A stretch of DNA of 64,000 bases from Arthonia radiata (GCA_002989075.1 PSQN01000015.1:2108001-2172000), one strand, 5' to 3'; shown: positions 1 to 12,345, counted from the first letter of the stretch. The notes: generated by a model from the sequence alone, not told the origin. Program-made: numbers and translations.

Positions 1-1079
1 GGATCACACGCGAAGACGCTTGCTGCTCACGTTCGATGAAGAGATCATAGCCTAGCCCGGTGTTGTCCTACTCGAGGTCTGGACGGGTGCATGCTTTGTA
101 AAGACGACGTCGTTGCTTCGACAAAGTACTCGATCCGACTACAAGCTCCGTTGTGGCTGACTCATCGGTGCGCATCATGGAACAAAGATGTACCGTTCGG
201 CCTGCTGCACACAAGGTGCATCAAGGGACATTTTCGAGAGCAATTTGAGTAGACGCCACGAGGCATGAAGCCGCCACAAAAAGCAATGAGTCTGTTTAAA
301 GCCCGCAGACCGCTTCATGCATCGGAAGGCGAAAGCTGGGGCCGCCTGCTGTGCAAGTCAGCTACCAAAAGCAATGAGCCCTCCTGTAAACGAGCGACGT
401 GTCCGCACGCCATGAATTTGCTCGCCTCGGGTAGGGAGCTTACTTTCACCTCAACGTCTCCAAGGAGTGTGTAGCGCTATTCGTGCTTCGGCCATCTACA
501 CGTTGTCGTCGAAGTGCACGTACTGGGGACCTCGCGTTCACGGACCAACTGTCTCGAGCGGGATCTCCTCATGCTAAGTGGCAAACATAATCATCCAACG
601 TTCTGTGCAAAGTACACTGAGATGTTGCTTCGGCCTGACGCACTGGCGTAGGCCTAACAGCTTCCGTACGGTATGCTCATCGAGATCAGGTTGGGCCACA
701 AACCTCTACTTGGATGTGAACAGCAGCTTCAAGTCTTCACTCGGCTTTGAACGTTCCAAGAAGCCTACGGCATCGGCGCACCGTGCCGCATCTGCGAATT
801 CGACCCCTGTGGAGGCTGCAGCGCTGGAGCTCTCCGCGACGCGATCAAGGATTAAAATACGAACATCAACAGCCAGTACTCGCAGCCCATCGCTGTACGA
901 ACAATGCGGAGGAAGACAACGCCTCTGAACGCGACCTCCGTCAGTCTTGCCGAGGATGTCGTATTGCCTTCCCGTCGTTGTGCGTCTTCGTGCATAAACG
1001 ACCAAAGCTTACCGTAAGTTAGATGCAGAGTAGGTCAGTGCGGGCGTTTCGTTCAAGATGGAGGATTGGTCGTCAGCTG

Positions 1080-1640
1080 AGGATGAGACGAGGGCTGCTG
1101 TGCAACGTCCTTGGACCGTAGTGCCGTAATGGCCGCCTACAGGGCCTTGATGTGATGTTACTGTGACTCGACAAAGACGCGAGCAGGCGACGCGGGTGCT
1201 CTGGCTCAGATCATGGGTCCTTGACTAGCTGAGGAAGGCCGTGAGGCTGCTGTGCAAGGCCGGAGGGGAGATGGTGGCGTGAAGAGCCATAATGCGATGT
1301 TCATGAGATTCAGACAAACGTGAAAGAGACGATGAGGGCGCCCCGACTCGGTCGATGGTTCACGCACTCGCTGAATAGCAGGCTGAGGCCGCTGTGCGGG
1401 TCTCGGTGGCGATCGGTGGCGCAGGCGTGTGAGAAAGAGCTGCAGCGTGATGTCAATGGGGTTCAGACAAAGGACGGAGAAGGCGACGCCGGCGCTCTAG
1501 CTCAGGTAATGGGACTTTGACCAGCTGACAAAGATCGTGAAGCTGCTGTGCAAGGTCCAAGGGAAGATGGTGGCGTGACCCGTGCGTGAAGAGCCGCGAC
1601 GCGATGTTGATGAGATTGCCGGGTGTCGGAATGGAGGCGA
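1080..1640. repeat. Diverged tandem repeat array, unit about 150 bp
   Basis: Related segments recur at roughly 1149, 1290, 1447 and 1600. Shared landmarks are a GATGT-type core followed by GACAAAG or CAGACAAA, then a GGCGACGC...GCTCT..CTCA stretch (about 1185 and 1480), then a GCTGCTGTGCAAGG stretch (about 1246 and 1545) followed by GGGAGATGGTGGCGTGA or a close variant. Spacing is 141 to 157 bp. The copies have drifted with base changes and small indels. No protein repeat could be read from them in a consistent frame. Boundaries are approximate because the comparison was by eye. Confidence 0.6.
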
Positions 1641-1782
1641 CGCGCGCGTGCTGGGAGATATTCTGGCTGTAGAAACAGGCTGGACAGATGACGCTGCTGG
1701 TGCTGGTGCTGGTGTCGCCGATGGTGCAACGGGTTTTAGTAGACAAACCGTAGGAAGAACAGCATTAACACATTGCTGTCGT

Positions 1783-2200
1783 GCTTAAGGAATCCCCTTC
1801 TGTATCACGACGCCGCCGCTCTTGTGGCATTTCGAGCCTTCGCAAAACCCGAAGCGCATCATAGACGTGCTGTTCTGCGAGGGAGAAAGAGAGACAGGGT
1901 GCTGGAATGAACAGCATCTACTCAAGGCTGCCAAGCTTGAGAATCGCCTTTAATATCACGACGCCGCCCTTCTGGTGCCGACTGGAGCCTTCAAAGACCC
2001 CTGGGCGAGCCCTAAACATGCTGTTTTGAGAGAGAGAAAGAGAGACATGACGTGGAAACGAACAACACCTACCCATTGCCACTAAGCTTGAAAATCAGCT
2101 GTAGTATCCCGATGCCTCCATGCTGGTGCCGACTCGAGGCTTCGCATCCTTAGGACAACCGCACACACGCTGTTCTGTGAGGGAGAACGGCACTGAAAGC
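1783..2200. repeat. Second tandem array, three copies of about 151 bp
   Basis: Three copies start near 1783, 1936 and 2087. Each has, in the same order, a TATCACGACGCCGCC-like block (about 1803, 1953, 2105), a GAGCCTTC or GAGGCTTCGC block about 40 bp further on, and a GCTGTTCTG..GAGGGAGAA block (1869, 2010, 2171). The first two copies also share a GAGAAAGAGAGACA run. The third is the most diverged. The sequence differs from the 1080-1640 array although the period is similar. Confidence 0.7.
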
Positions 2201-2349
2201 CTCAAGCTTGGAGGCAAATGAGACTTGGGTATGGGGAAGAAAGAGACAGGCTCACAGCAGCTGCACAGGAAGACGAGGTTCTGAAATCAGATGTGATTCG
2301 CGCACACCATTAAACGAGGCCTCAGACAGGCGTTGTCGATACGATCATT

Positions 2350-2436
2350 CTCATACGCCCACGCTATGCAAACGCCTTGCGTGGCTGACTGACTCCTGCT
2401 CATACGCCTACGCTATGCAAACACTATGCGTGGCAC
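2350..2436. repeat. Short direct duplication, unit about 49 bp
   Basis: A block beginning CTCATACGCC and containing ACGCTATGCAAAC followed by TGCGTGGC occurs at 2350-2387 and again at 2399-2436, with three or four differences. It lies just downstream of the stop codon of the minus-strand gene at 2449, so it would sit in or near that gene's 3' untranslated region. Confidence 0.7.
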
Positions 2437-2448
2437 CCTGGCTGCTGC

Positions 2449-3764
2449 TCAATATTTACCCTCGAGGGCGCGGCCTGCCTTCTCGACACGCTTGGTGTAG
2501 TCAGCGTCAATCGCCTTGATCGTCTCCTCTTTCTCGTGCAGCTTCTCCTTCAATCCCGCAACCTCCGCCTTGGCTTTCTGGTAGAAGCCGATGATTTCAT
2601 CACGCTCGGAGATTGCGATGTTGCGCTGCATGCGCGCCATTTTGAGATCATGTTGCATTTGGACGAGCGCACTACCCATGGGCATTCCGGTCGGGATTGG
2701 AGGAGTATCAGCGCGCGCCGGACCTTTGGCGAAACCGGGCTGGGCGGTGGCGATGGCGATGATGTCGTCTGGAGCTGACGGGACGGCCTCGTGGGCGGAA
2801 TTTTGAGCGGCAGCCGAACCGTGGTGAGGAGCGTAGGAGCTGGACTGATCGGCGTTCAGATTGCCAGCAAATGGAGCTTCAGTGCCGGCGTTGCTCAGTT
2901 CGGGGTCCTCATCATAGGTAGGATAAGGATTATAGTAGCTGCTTGTGACTGGAGCCGGATGGCTATGCTGGACCGGTGATGAATCCCAGTAGCGCAGATT
3001 CTGTGGAGAGTTTAGCGGCAGATTCAAGCATGTTGAGGGTAAATTTGGCTCACGGATGCCTTGCAGCTCGATGGCCGACCCATGTAGCCCGCCAGCTGGG
3101 CGTTGAAGAATTCGTCTCAGAGGCAGCGTGAGCGTGGATGATTTTGTAGAGTCAGGAATAACACTTACTGATAGGGGCGGCGTTGACTGTGCGACGATGC
3201 TTGGCTACGTCTACAGCGCGAGCATACTGGCCGACATGCTCGGATTGGCTGGATGTTGGGTACCAAGCCCCGACGGAAGGATCTAGGTTACCTGGGGCGC
3301 TTGAGGGGTTGTAATTGCTCGGCTCGGAGAATGACGAGTGCTGATTAGAGTCTGACAACATGCCGTACTGTGTATAACGAAGCGGGTCGTAAGCAGGTTG
3401 GGCAGAGAACATCGTTGCCTGTGGAGCTGCCTGGGTTGAAAAGCGACTGGAGGAAGTAAGCAACAAAGGAGGATGAAGTTTGAAGACGGAATGGAGCTCA
3501 CTTCTGATTTGTTGAGACCCGTTTTGCCGGGTATTGCTGAGCAGGATCGCCGATGCCAGCTGAATTTCCCACCTCCATCTCCTCGTCCGTTGTGTCACCA
3601 CTTGGCTGCTCGTCGGGGGCTGAGAGCTGAGGAAGGAGATGCTCCATACACCCGTCCATAGCATCTTGCTGATTGTCGGAAGCCTTACTGAAGCATTCCA
3701 TCTGTTGATTCATTTTTTTTAAAGCGTCACGAATCTGTGACCTGGTACAAGCGCGGGTTGGCAT
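2449..3764 (-). CDS. Hypothetical protein with C-terminal coiled coil (three exons)
   Basis: I do not recognise the family. The best model joins exons 3764-3502, 3446-3169 and 3095-2449, with introns of 55 and 73 bp whose phases fit (GTGAGC..CCAG and GTAAGT..CCAG). The product starts with a short basic stretch and an acidic segment (residues about 45-65, including DTTDEEMEV). A long Ser/Pro/Tyr/Asn-rich middle follows that is probably disordered. The last 70 residues are highly charged and helical, with regular hydrophobic spacing (AKAEVAGLKEKLHEKEETIK), a likely coiled coil. The start is uncertain: Met at 3764 or an in-frame Met near 3713 are both possible, and further 5' exons cannot be excluded. 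The coiled coil suggests a structural or adaptor role, but that is inference only. Confidence 0.6.
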
Positions 3765-4548
3765 ACTTGCGGGCGTCGATCAATTGTGGAGAAAGGTAGA
3801 CGACGGTCGTCAAGGAGACCAAAACAGGTGCAACGATTCCAAGCCCACAAGCAAAAGTGTTCAAACCGTGAAGACAGGCACCGAATGGCAACGTCGTGCT
3901 TGGGAAAAGACTGAAGGTGCGAACAAAAGAGTGCAATTTAAGTTGAGTCAAGAAGCAAACTTGTTGCAGGTGAAGAGAGAGATGAGACTTGAGCTCCGAC
4001 GTCAATGAGGAGCTCTGATGCCCCGATCGAGCAGTCCTTGACGGCCTCGTCAACTCCATTTTCCATGCCTTTTCAATCCAACTTGTCGTCACCCGATATT
4101 CGAGGCAGCTGATTGGCAGAAGATGAGCGGGAGGGATGCAGCCTTCAAGGAGACGTCCAGATGAGGCAAAGAGATCAGCAGCGCATGACAGTAGCGTGGT
4201 TCAGTACCGGGTAAGTGTCGCGCTAGTCAACATTGCGACAAACATCAGCTGTCGCTGCCAGAGGAAGCAGAGGCGGAGTCGGTCTGCATGCGGGCGACAT
4301 TTCACCAATTCCCGGGCATGTGCTGACGGACTCTTGTGACTATTCACTCTTGTGACTGAACTTATGTTGCGCGCGCTTTCGTGTGACGTCTATAGCGTGT
4401 TGCCGCCAGATATGAGCTCTGCCATACCTTTACGTCAAGGCTTGGCGAGTCGTTGAATTATTCAAATCTTCAACGACAATCATGCCCCACTTCCTGCGAA
4501 TTGTCAGGAAAGGGGGTGATGAGGGCCAAGGGATTCGCTGCCACCTCC
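3765..4548. other. Intergenic, no supported gene
   Basis: A minus-strand open frame (3727-4092) overlaps the start of the coiled-coil gene. It could belong to its 5' untranslated region or an extra upstream exon, but its composition is not convincing. No motif, repeat or RNA gene was recognised in the remainder. Confidence 0.4.
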
Positions 4549-4875
4549 TCAGACCATGAATGTATCTGCGCGGAGATGGATTGGGAGTAACAGCAGGGTG
4601 AGCATCATTGAAAATATTGCGAGGGTGAGATAGGAAACGACTAGATTGGCGTCATCTTCCTCTTGTTGCTCCTCGACATGTCCGATGACATGCAGCGCGG
4701 ACGGTCCGACTAAAGGAACGGGTGCTTTGACATCCATGGAGCGCGGAGGAGAGTGTAGCTTTGCGCAGATGCCTTTTTGCAAGAAAGACTATATATATGA
4801 TGTTTTGAGGGGAGCTAGGCTTTCACGGCAGATTGGAGAGTTATAGTTCACTGTGAAGCCAATTGTCATCAGCAT
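4549..4875 (-). CDS. Possible small single-pass membrane protein (doubtful)
   Basis: A two-exon model, 4875-4827 and 4772-4549 with a 54-bp intron (GTGAAA..AAAAAG), would give about 90 residues. The C-terminal part has an acidic patch (EEQQEEDD) followed by a strongly hydrophobic stretch of about 20 residues (including LTLAIFSMMLTLLLL) and a short basic tail, so it looks like a tail-anchored or single-pass membrane protein. The donor is weak, no homologue is recognised, and a TATATATA stretch at about 4790-4797 could instead be a TATA box for a shorter protein starting at 4782. It lies only 0.4 kb from the edge of the AT-rich block. Treat it as a candidate, not a gene. Confidence 0.25.
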
Positions 4876-5288
4876 CGGGTCAGCCGGCGCGGTGTCAATG
4901 TGGGCGGATGCTGGCGGATTGTTTGCACTTCGTAACAAGTGGTCACGTTCGAGGGGTCCAAGAGTGTCTAGTGAATCCCCACATTCGTTGCTGAAATGGG
5001 ACGCTCTCGACACCTGGCATCATTGCGTGGACGCACAGATCCTGCGGGCGGCTCGCGGTATGGCTCGCCAACACATGAAGGCCGCCCTAGCATTTCTGCT
5101 GGCTTTTCAAAGCGTGACAAAGCGGGCGTTGAATCAATAGAAGGGAAGATAGGGCTGTGGTGGGCGAGAATGTGGGTTGAAGAAGGGATGGGAGTCGGTG
5201 AGCAGGGGATGAAGCGGACGCTAAGGTCTCGAGGCTTAGGGTTTGTACAACCCTGGAATTCGCACGGACATCGACGGCATCAATAACT

Positions 5289-5308
5289 AACCACCGTGTA
5301 GTCTCAGT
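5289..5308. repeat. Left boundary: direct repeat plus inverted repeat
   Basis: AACCACCGTGT (5289-5299) recurs exactly at 21476-21486. The identity extends three bases further left (ACT before it on both sides), giving 14 shared bases. Immediately inside, AGTCTCAGT (5300-5308) is the inverted partner of 21467-21475. After these nine bases the two ends remain loosely similar for about ten more. Confidence 0.6.
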
Positions 5309-5622
5309 AGCCTTAGCCGCGCTAAAAATTTCAAGGGTTACTAACCTATATTAGATATTTAGCTACAAATTTTCTATAAATTACTTATAAAAGGTATATA
5401 AATTCTATATAAATTCTATATAAAGATATATATATACTTAAATAGGTAACTAGCTAATCAATCAGTAGAGTATTTAAGCTTAACTTATAGTAATTTTAAT
5501 AGTTAGCTAAAAATCTATTAGTAGATTACTAATATTTATCTCTTTTAACTTTAATAAGACTAATTTTTAACTATATTATATTAAAAAACTAGTAATATTA
5601 CGTTCTAAAGCTAAAACCTATA

Positions 5623-5687
5623 ATTTAAATATACTTTTTAAAATTTTCTTATATTTAAATATACTTTTTAAAATTTTCTTATATTTA
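5623..5687. repeat. Tandem duplication, 30-bp AT-rich unit
   Basis: A 30-bp unit containing ATACTTTTTAAAATTTTCTT is present twice in perfect tandem (about 5631-5660 and 5661-5690, with AT flanks also shared). It lies in otherwise featureless AT-rich sequence. Confidence 0.7.
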
Positions 5688-6109
5688 ATACTTTTTATAA
5701 ATAAAATATTTATATAACATAAGTTTAACTAATAGTAATATACTTATTAATAGTTACTATTCTTTATATTATTTATTTAAGTAAAGTAAAAAAAAATAGA
5801 TAACGTTATATTTTTACTCTAAATCTAATAAGTTGATTAATACTTAGTTTATCTTTATTTACTATATAGCTCTTATAAAGAAAGAGTTAAGAGATATTAT
5901 ATTAATTATAAAAGATATATATATACTAAGTTTAAACTTCTATTTATTTACTTATAAGTATAAAAGTAATAAATAATTATCTTTATATAATTCTTTAACT
6001 TTTATACTTTCTAATAATACTATTAAGTATAAGTTTACTAAGTATATTACTCTTTATTACTCTAATATTATTATATTTTTATCTTAGTATATCTATCTTC
6101 TATAATATT

Positions 6110-6330
6110 ACGAACGCTAAGCCTAGAACGGCTAAGCGAACCCTCGAGCATCAATACCTACTACTCGCTAGGACGCTAACAGGCACTAGCGTACCTTTGG
6201 CCGACAAGATCTCTTTTACCGATAGCGGCCAAAGCGGGCACGTTGGGCTAGAAAGCCGCGGTTACCTATAAGAACACTAGCAGCTACAGCAACCTTAAAG
6301 GACCTCTCTTGTATCTTAGACTATATAGCT
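6110..6330. other. GC-richer island inside the AT block
   Basis: About 220 bp with near-normal base composition stand in sequence that is otherwise nearly all A and T. No open frame or RNA gene was recognised. It holds an 8-bp inverted repeat, TTTGGCCG at 6196-6203 and CGGCCAAA at 6226-6233, able to form a hairpin with a 22-base loop. A smaller island lies near 6541-6575. Such islands could be unique-copy DNA that escaped RIP, or the least damaged part of an element. Confidence 0.5.
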
Positions 6331-9300
6331 AAACTAATAGTCGACCTTAGAATAGACTTTAGTCTATTAACTTAATATCTGAATATAAGTTTCTTAACTA
6401 TATTTAAGTAACATACTTTATCTTCTATCTACTCTAGTTAAGCTTCTCTTACCCTCTATAATCTATTTTGCCTCTTCTATCTTTTAGTCTCTAGTATACA
6501 AGATACCTACTATTAAGGTTAATAAGCATATAAGATAAGTAAGCCTTAGTTCGGTTCTCCCAGCAACCGGCGTTATATATAACTTTATTAATATCTTTTA
6601 GTATCTATATTACGTCTTACTATCTTAAAATTATTATTTATTTACTTATTAATATTAATTAATTTATAGTAGTTTATAATTTCTTTAATTTTTAAATATT
6701 TTATTAACTTATAGCTTAAAAGCTTATAAAAGAAGATAGTTTATTATCTTTTTATAAAGATAAATAAGAATAAATCTTAGAATCTAATTTTTATTATTTA
6801 TACTATTTATAGAAAGAGTTTTATTATATAGTTTCTATCTCTTTTATGTTATAATAGTATTACTATTATAATTATACTACTAAACTATATTTTAAGATAG
6901 AAAGTAGAAAATAAAGATTAACTTACTAATATAGATTAGATCTATCCTTTTTAATAGTAGTAGCTTATATAATAAGAGCCTCTTTATTTAAATTTATAAT
7001 AAATACTATATGTATATTCTTATATTACTAAAGCTTACTATTGATATCTTCTATTAAATCTTAATTAATTTACTTTCTAAAGTACGTCTAGTCATACTCT
7101 TTATTAATAAGATCTATCTTATTAGCTAATAAAAAAAGAGCCTTTATCTAATATTTATTTAGCTCTAATATTTATATTAATAAATTAGCTATAGTATATC
7201 TATATTTAGGTACTTTATAATATTAAATATAAAATTATATTAATAGATTAAATAGTAGACTAACTTTTAACGCTTTAAGATTATTTAAAGCTTAATTAAT
7301 TATATAACTATTAAGCTTATTATTTACTAAATTTTAACTTAGTAGAAGAGATTATTTATAACGCTATTCTTTATAATATTTAATATTATTAATTTTTCTA
7401 TAAAGAAGCTTTATACATAGTATATCTTAAAAATACTTATATTTATTAACTTTAGATAAAAAGTATATAACTATATTAAGATACTTAATTACTAGCTTCT
7501 TAAGTAAGTATATTTAAATCTTAACTATACTTAAAAGGTTATATAAATATATTACTTTTATATACTTAATAAGAACTAAAACTCCTTAATTTAAATTATT
7601 ATTTATACTAATTTTTTAAGTCTTAAGATTAATTTTAATAAAATTAATTATATAGTATAGTATAGTCTACTATAGAAATAATCTCTATAAATTTTTATTT
7701 AATAATTTAAGTATACTATATACTATCTAGGCGTTAGAAATATAGCTATCTTTTTAGTAAAGAACTAAGTATTTAGAGAGCATACTATATATATTCTAGT
7801 ACTAGCTTAATTCTTTATAGGTTTATTAAGTTAGCTATATCTACTAGCTGCTAAAAATAGACTAGATTCTATAAATATTTATAATAAGTTTAATATAGCG
7901 TTTAACTATAAGATAGCTACTATAAGTAATAAAAAGTTATCTAAGCTTATATAGTATATAAAATTTAACTATACACTCTAGTTATTTATTAATATACAGG
8001 ATAAAAATAAATATTGTTATAAAGATATAATTTAGAAGTATTTTGATAAAAACTATAGCTATAAGGAATTCTAAAAACTATATTACTTATTTAAAATCTA
8101 TTATAATATTTATATACTAGATAATTATTTAGAGTAGTTTACTCTTATTAAGCTATTAAAGGAGCTTAAACTATATTCTCTTTTAGTTTAACTACGCTAA
8201 AATAGTAACTTATAGTATATTTTTAAATATATATATATTTAAAGAAATTAAGTTATTATAACTTAGTTTTAAAAGAGCTTTATAAGGTACTATATATTTA
8301 GCTTAATGCTTCTAAGTAATATACTACTATATATATCTTTTAATAACTTTAATCTTATTTATACTATAAAAGATCTTAAGTCTTATATATAAGTTACCTA
8401 AAAGTATTAGAAAGCTATAGTAATACCCTCTTTAAGGCTTTTTAGTATACTTATATAGTTATATTAAAGAAAGTAAAGTAGCGATAGTAAACTCTCTAAT
8501 AGTAGTAAGTTAATATAAATAAATAAAACTTATAGCTTAGTTTATAGATAAATTTTATATATTAGTAATTAGATTCTATATCTTAATTATAGTAATTAAT
8601 TTAACTTAAACTATTTACTATACTAGTCTCTTTAGTATCACTCTTATTAAAAATACTTATATTTTACTTAATTACCAATCTATCTAATATAGTATTTAGT
8701 TAAGTATTACTAATAACGCTATTAAAATAGTAAAGTAAGGTAAAGAATATTAAGTTACTAAAATAGTAGATTATATCTTATATAAGAATAATACTTAGTA
8801 AGATCTTACTAAATATTATTATAGATCTATAAAAATATAGAGATTCTCTATAGTATAGTAATAATTAAGTTTTATATAGTACTATAGAGTAGAATTGCCT
8901 CTAAATGTTATAGTAAAAAATTAAGAATACTTAGTAGGATTAATAGTATAAATATAAAAGTATTAGAAGCTTAATACTCAATATTCTATATAGCTATATA
9001 GCTCTTTACTAGTTACTCTTTTTATCTATTATTTACTTTAGTACTCTAATAAGATATAAAAGCTATTAATAATAGAAAAAAAATAGAGAGAGATAATAGT
9101 AGTAGATAATAGTAGTAGATAAAAAGTTTAAAGCGTAGGTTAATAAATAGAGACTTAAATAGATATATAGATATTCTTATTATTATTAGAAATCTATTTA
9201 TTTTAATTATAATTTAGCCTTTTATATATATTTAAGACGTAAGTTAATATTTTATAGAGATTTTATAGAATATTTATAGGAGTTTTATAGGTATTTTATA

Positions 9301-11082
9301 GAGAATTTATAGAGAATATACAGTAGGGTTCTTAGCGGTATTTAGGTCTAATTAGTATATTTATATTAATTTTTTAATATCTTACTACATTATTTATATA
9401 AGCTTCTATCTCTTACTCTTATTATTATCTATTCAATAATAGCTATTAATAAGAATAAAGTAAGAATAAAGTATAAATATAGTTTAAATTATACTATATT
9501 TATATATCTAAGCTAACTACGTCTATAATATAGCTAATTCTTATTTATCTATATATTAACGCCTATTAAAGGCTCTATAGTAGTAATATCTTTAGCTATC
9601 TATAGCTTAATTAATTATAAATATCTTTACTTACTATAATATTAGCTTATTTTAGTTTTCTAATCTATAATAAGGCTAGTACTTATGTCTAATATTATAT
9701 AAAGATATAAGCTATTTATTAAGCTAAATAAATAGAAAAAAAGAAAATTATATATTATTATAATAATGTAAGAGTATAACACTAAAGTAGTTAAAAAAAG
9801 AAGAATTTAAAATAAAGCATAACTATACTTATTAATACTAGCTACTATTTAAGTATATATTAGCGCCTTTTAGCTAGTAATATTAAAGTCTCTAGTTTAG
9901 CCTTAAAGATAGCGTTAATTGGCTTATTAATAGATAGCTAATTACTAATTAAAGGTAGGTCTTACTACTAGTAACTAATATTAGTTTAGATCTCTATATA
10001 TCTAGTCTTATTATATTTCTTTTTATACTTATTTTAAATATTAAATACTAGTCTCTATACTATAGTATACTTATATAGTTTAGTTTAAGTAATTAATAGT
10101 TGTACGTTAGAGAAGATATAATAGTATATAAAGTATATAAAATTAGTACTATACTAGAATTAGTATAAAATAGTATAGTAAGGATTATAATTATACTTCT
10201 TATAGTTAATAAACTAGTTCTTTCTTAGATAAATAACTAAAACTACTAGATTTATTTTACTATAAATAACTTACTTAATATACTATATATATATATATAT
10301 ATTAAGAACAAGCGCTAGCTACTTTATAATATAAAAAGGAAATTTCATTAGTAAAGATAGTCTATTTATAATAAAGACTCTAGTAGATAGCTATATAGAA
10401 GATATAGACAGTAAATTAGCTAAACTAGTTATTTAGCTTAAATTTAGTAATAGTAAGTAACTAAACTACTATATAATTAAAACTTATTTAAAATAAATAT
10501 ACTGCTACTATTATTATTATCTACTATCTTTATATCTTTACTCTTAGTACTTAACTCTCTCTCTTTCTTCTAAATATTTATATTTAGCTTTAAGAAGAAA
10601 AATAAATATTTTAACTAGATTTTATTTAATAGAAGAAGAGAGTAAAGTAACTAAAACTCTATTAGAGTAATAAACTTAATATACTATAGATATTATAGTA
10701 GAAGCTTAGTTTTAAAATTAAATAGAGAGAGATTATTATTATTAGAGCTCTATAGAAAAGAAATAAATATATACTACTTAGTAAGTATATAGTAGTAAGA
10801 AGATATTTATTAATAAACAATTAAATATATAAAGGCTTAGTAATAATATTAATAAGAAAGAAAAAAAGAAAGAAAGAAGAGTAGAAGTTAAGAAAATATA
10901 AAGTAATGTTTCTAAAAATAATCTAAATAAAAAGCTCTATATAGTTATTATATTAACTATACTTTATAAGTTTTTTATAAAGTCTCTATAAATTCTTTAT
11001 AAAAGAGCTATAAAGAAGGTATAAAGCTTATATTATATAGACTTATTATTAGACTTTAAACTTTTAGCTTAAGTAAATTAAG
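6331..11082. other. Saturated AT-rich sequence, no recognisable feature
   Basis: About 4.7 kb of TA-rich sequence with stop codons in all frames. Short A/T tandem patterns occur, for example near 9240-9320 where a TTTATAG-type word recurs six or so times. No protein motif of a known transposon family could be recognised. I take this as the heavily mutated body of older repeats. Confidence 0.6.
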
Positions 11083-11285
11083 TAGCGTCTTTAAGATCTA
11101 TAGTAATTAAGAAATTACTAAAATATAATCTATAGCGTCTTAAGTCTATAGTAATTAAAAAATTACTAGAATATAATTAGTAGCGTCTTAAGTCTATAGT
11201 AATAAGAAAATTACTAAAATATTATCTATAGCGTTTTTAAAACCTATAGTAACTAGAAAATTACTAGAATATTATTTATAGTTTA
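11083..11285. repeat. Tandem array, four units of 48-50 bp
   Basis: TAGCGTCT (last copy TAGCGTTT) starts each unit at 11083, 11133, 11181 and 11229, followed by CTATAGTAA and AAATTACTA..ATAT. Unit spacing is 50, 48 and 48 bp. Differences are mostly C/T and G/A transitions. Confidence 0.75.
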
Positions 11286-11650
11286 ATATCTATAGAGAAA
11301 TATTTATTTTATATCTTTTTCTTCTTCTTTTCTCTCTTCTTCTCTCTATTTACTATTAGATTTAATAGTATTAAGTATACTAATATATAGTAAAACTCTA
11401 TATAGCTATAACTCTTTTAAAAAAATATAAACTATTACTAATAATACTTTAAAGTTAGTATTAACTAAGCTTAAAAAGAAATATAAAAGAAGATACTATA
11501 ATCTTCTCTATCTTTAGTAATAATAATAAGAAATTTAAAAGTTTAATTAAGAGCCTAAACTTATTAAAGAAGCTAAATAAGTAGAATAAAAAGAATAAAA
11601 ATACTAAAATATATAGCGGCGGTAGCAATAGTAAGAAAATACTAAAGAAC

Positions 11651-12158
11651 TGTTAAAAAAGGTGCAGGAAAGAAGAAGAATACTACTATAAAGAGTAGAA
11701 AGGCGAGACTAGCTTAAGACTAATACAATACTTAGGCTTAATACAGGTACAATACTTAGTAGCAAGAAGAAGCTGTTGTTATATTGTCTGTCTTATTAGC
11801 TAGAATCCTCTAGAGAGATCCTAGCTTATATATCTAAGTTTAGCGGTCCGTACAGGACTTACTAGATATCTATTCTTTTAATAGGGGCTAGATAACCTGT
11901 AACTTACTGTATAAGACAGTAATTCTGTTTATCTAAAACTATTAGTCTTTAAGTCTATTCTATGTTGTCTTAGACTACAGGCCAGCTGTCTAGAACGGGT
12001 CGTACAATGCTTCTTTTTGTCCTAGGCCCGGGCTACTAGGCCCGATCCTTTAGATAAAAGGCTTGTTCTATTTTAGACCGAGACAGCTGGTAGGACTTGT
12101 TCGATACTCTAGGTCCCTAGGGGTTCCAGCTAACCAGCTAGTTGGTTAATTTCTAACA
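11651..12158. mobile_element. Solo LTR of a Ty1/Copia element (fossil)
   Basis: A 508-bp sequence beginning TGTTA and ending TAACA, so its termini are inverted repeats typical of an LTR. It is flanked by a 5-bp target duplication AGAAC (11646-11650 and 12159-12163). It matches the LTRs of the Copia element at 12662-18048 over its whole length. There is no internal region next to it, so it is the remnant left by LTR-LTR recombination. It carries an internal inverted repeat, CCAGCTGTCT and AGACAGCTGG. It interrupts a short tandem array (12164-12345), which confirms the insertion point. Confidence 0.85.
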
Positions 12159-12163
12159 AGAAC

Positions 12164-12345
12164 TATTTTAATAATTATAGTATTATAAGAGAGTAAGAAT
12201 TAGGATAGTAGTAAAGAAATACTAAAGAACTATCTTAATAATTATAGTATTATAAGAGAATAAGGATAAGAATAGCGATAGTAAAGAGAATACTAAAGAA
12301 CTATCTTAATAATTATAGTATTATAAGAGTAAAAGTAGTAGTAAT
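12164..12345. repeat. Tandem array interrupted by the solo LTR
   Basis: Units of about 65-75 bp containing AATTATAGTATTATAAGAG and ending AATACTAAAGAAC. One partial unit lies left of the solo LTR (about 11620-11650) and about three lie right of it. Removing the LTR and one copy of the 5-bp duplication makes the array continuous. Confidence 0.7.

Larger units (their letters stand above)
1..2448. other. Intergenic region with tandem repeats, no supported gene
   Basis: No reading frame here has protein-like composition or a recognisable domain. Open frames near 578-1022 and 1453-1746 are short, overlap each other on both strands and are rich in Arg and Ser, as expected from chance frames in GC-rich DNA. 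What stands out is repetition: two arrays with a unit near 150 bp (about 1080-1640 and 1783-2200) and a short duplication near 2350-2436, each listed separately. Confidence 0.6.

Noticed and set aside
4996-5286. Plus-strand frame at the left edge of the AT block
   Set aside because: It is Gly/Arg-rich, has no motif, and is opposed by minus-strand frames of similar quality.
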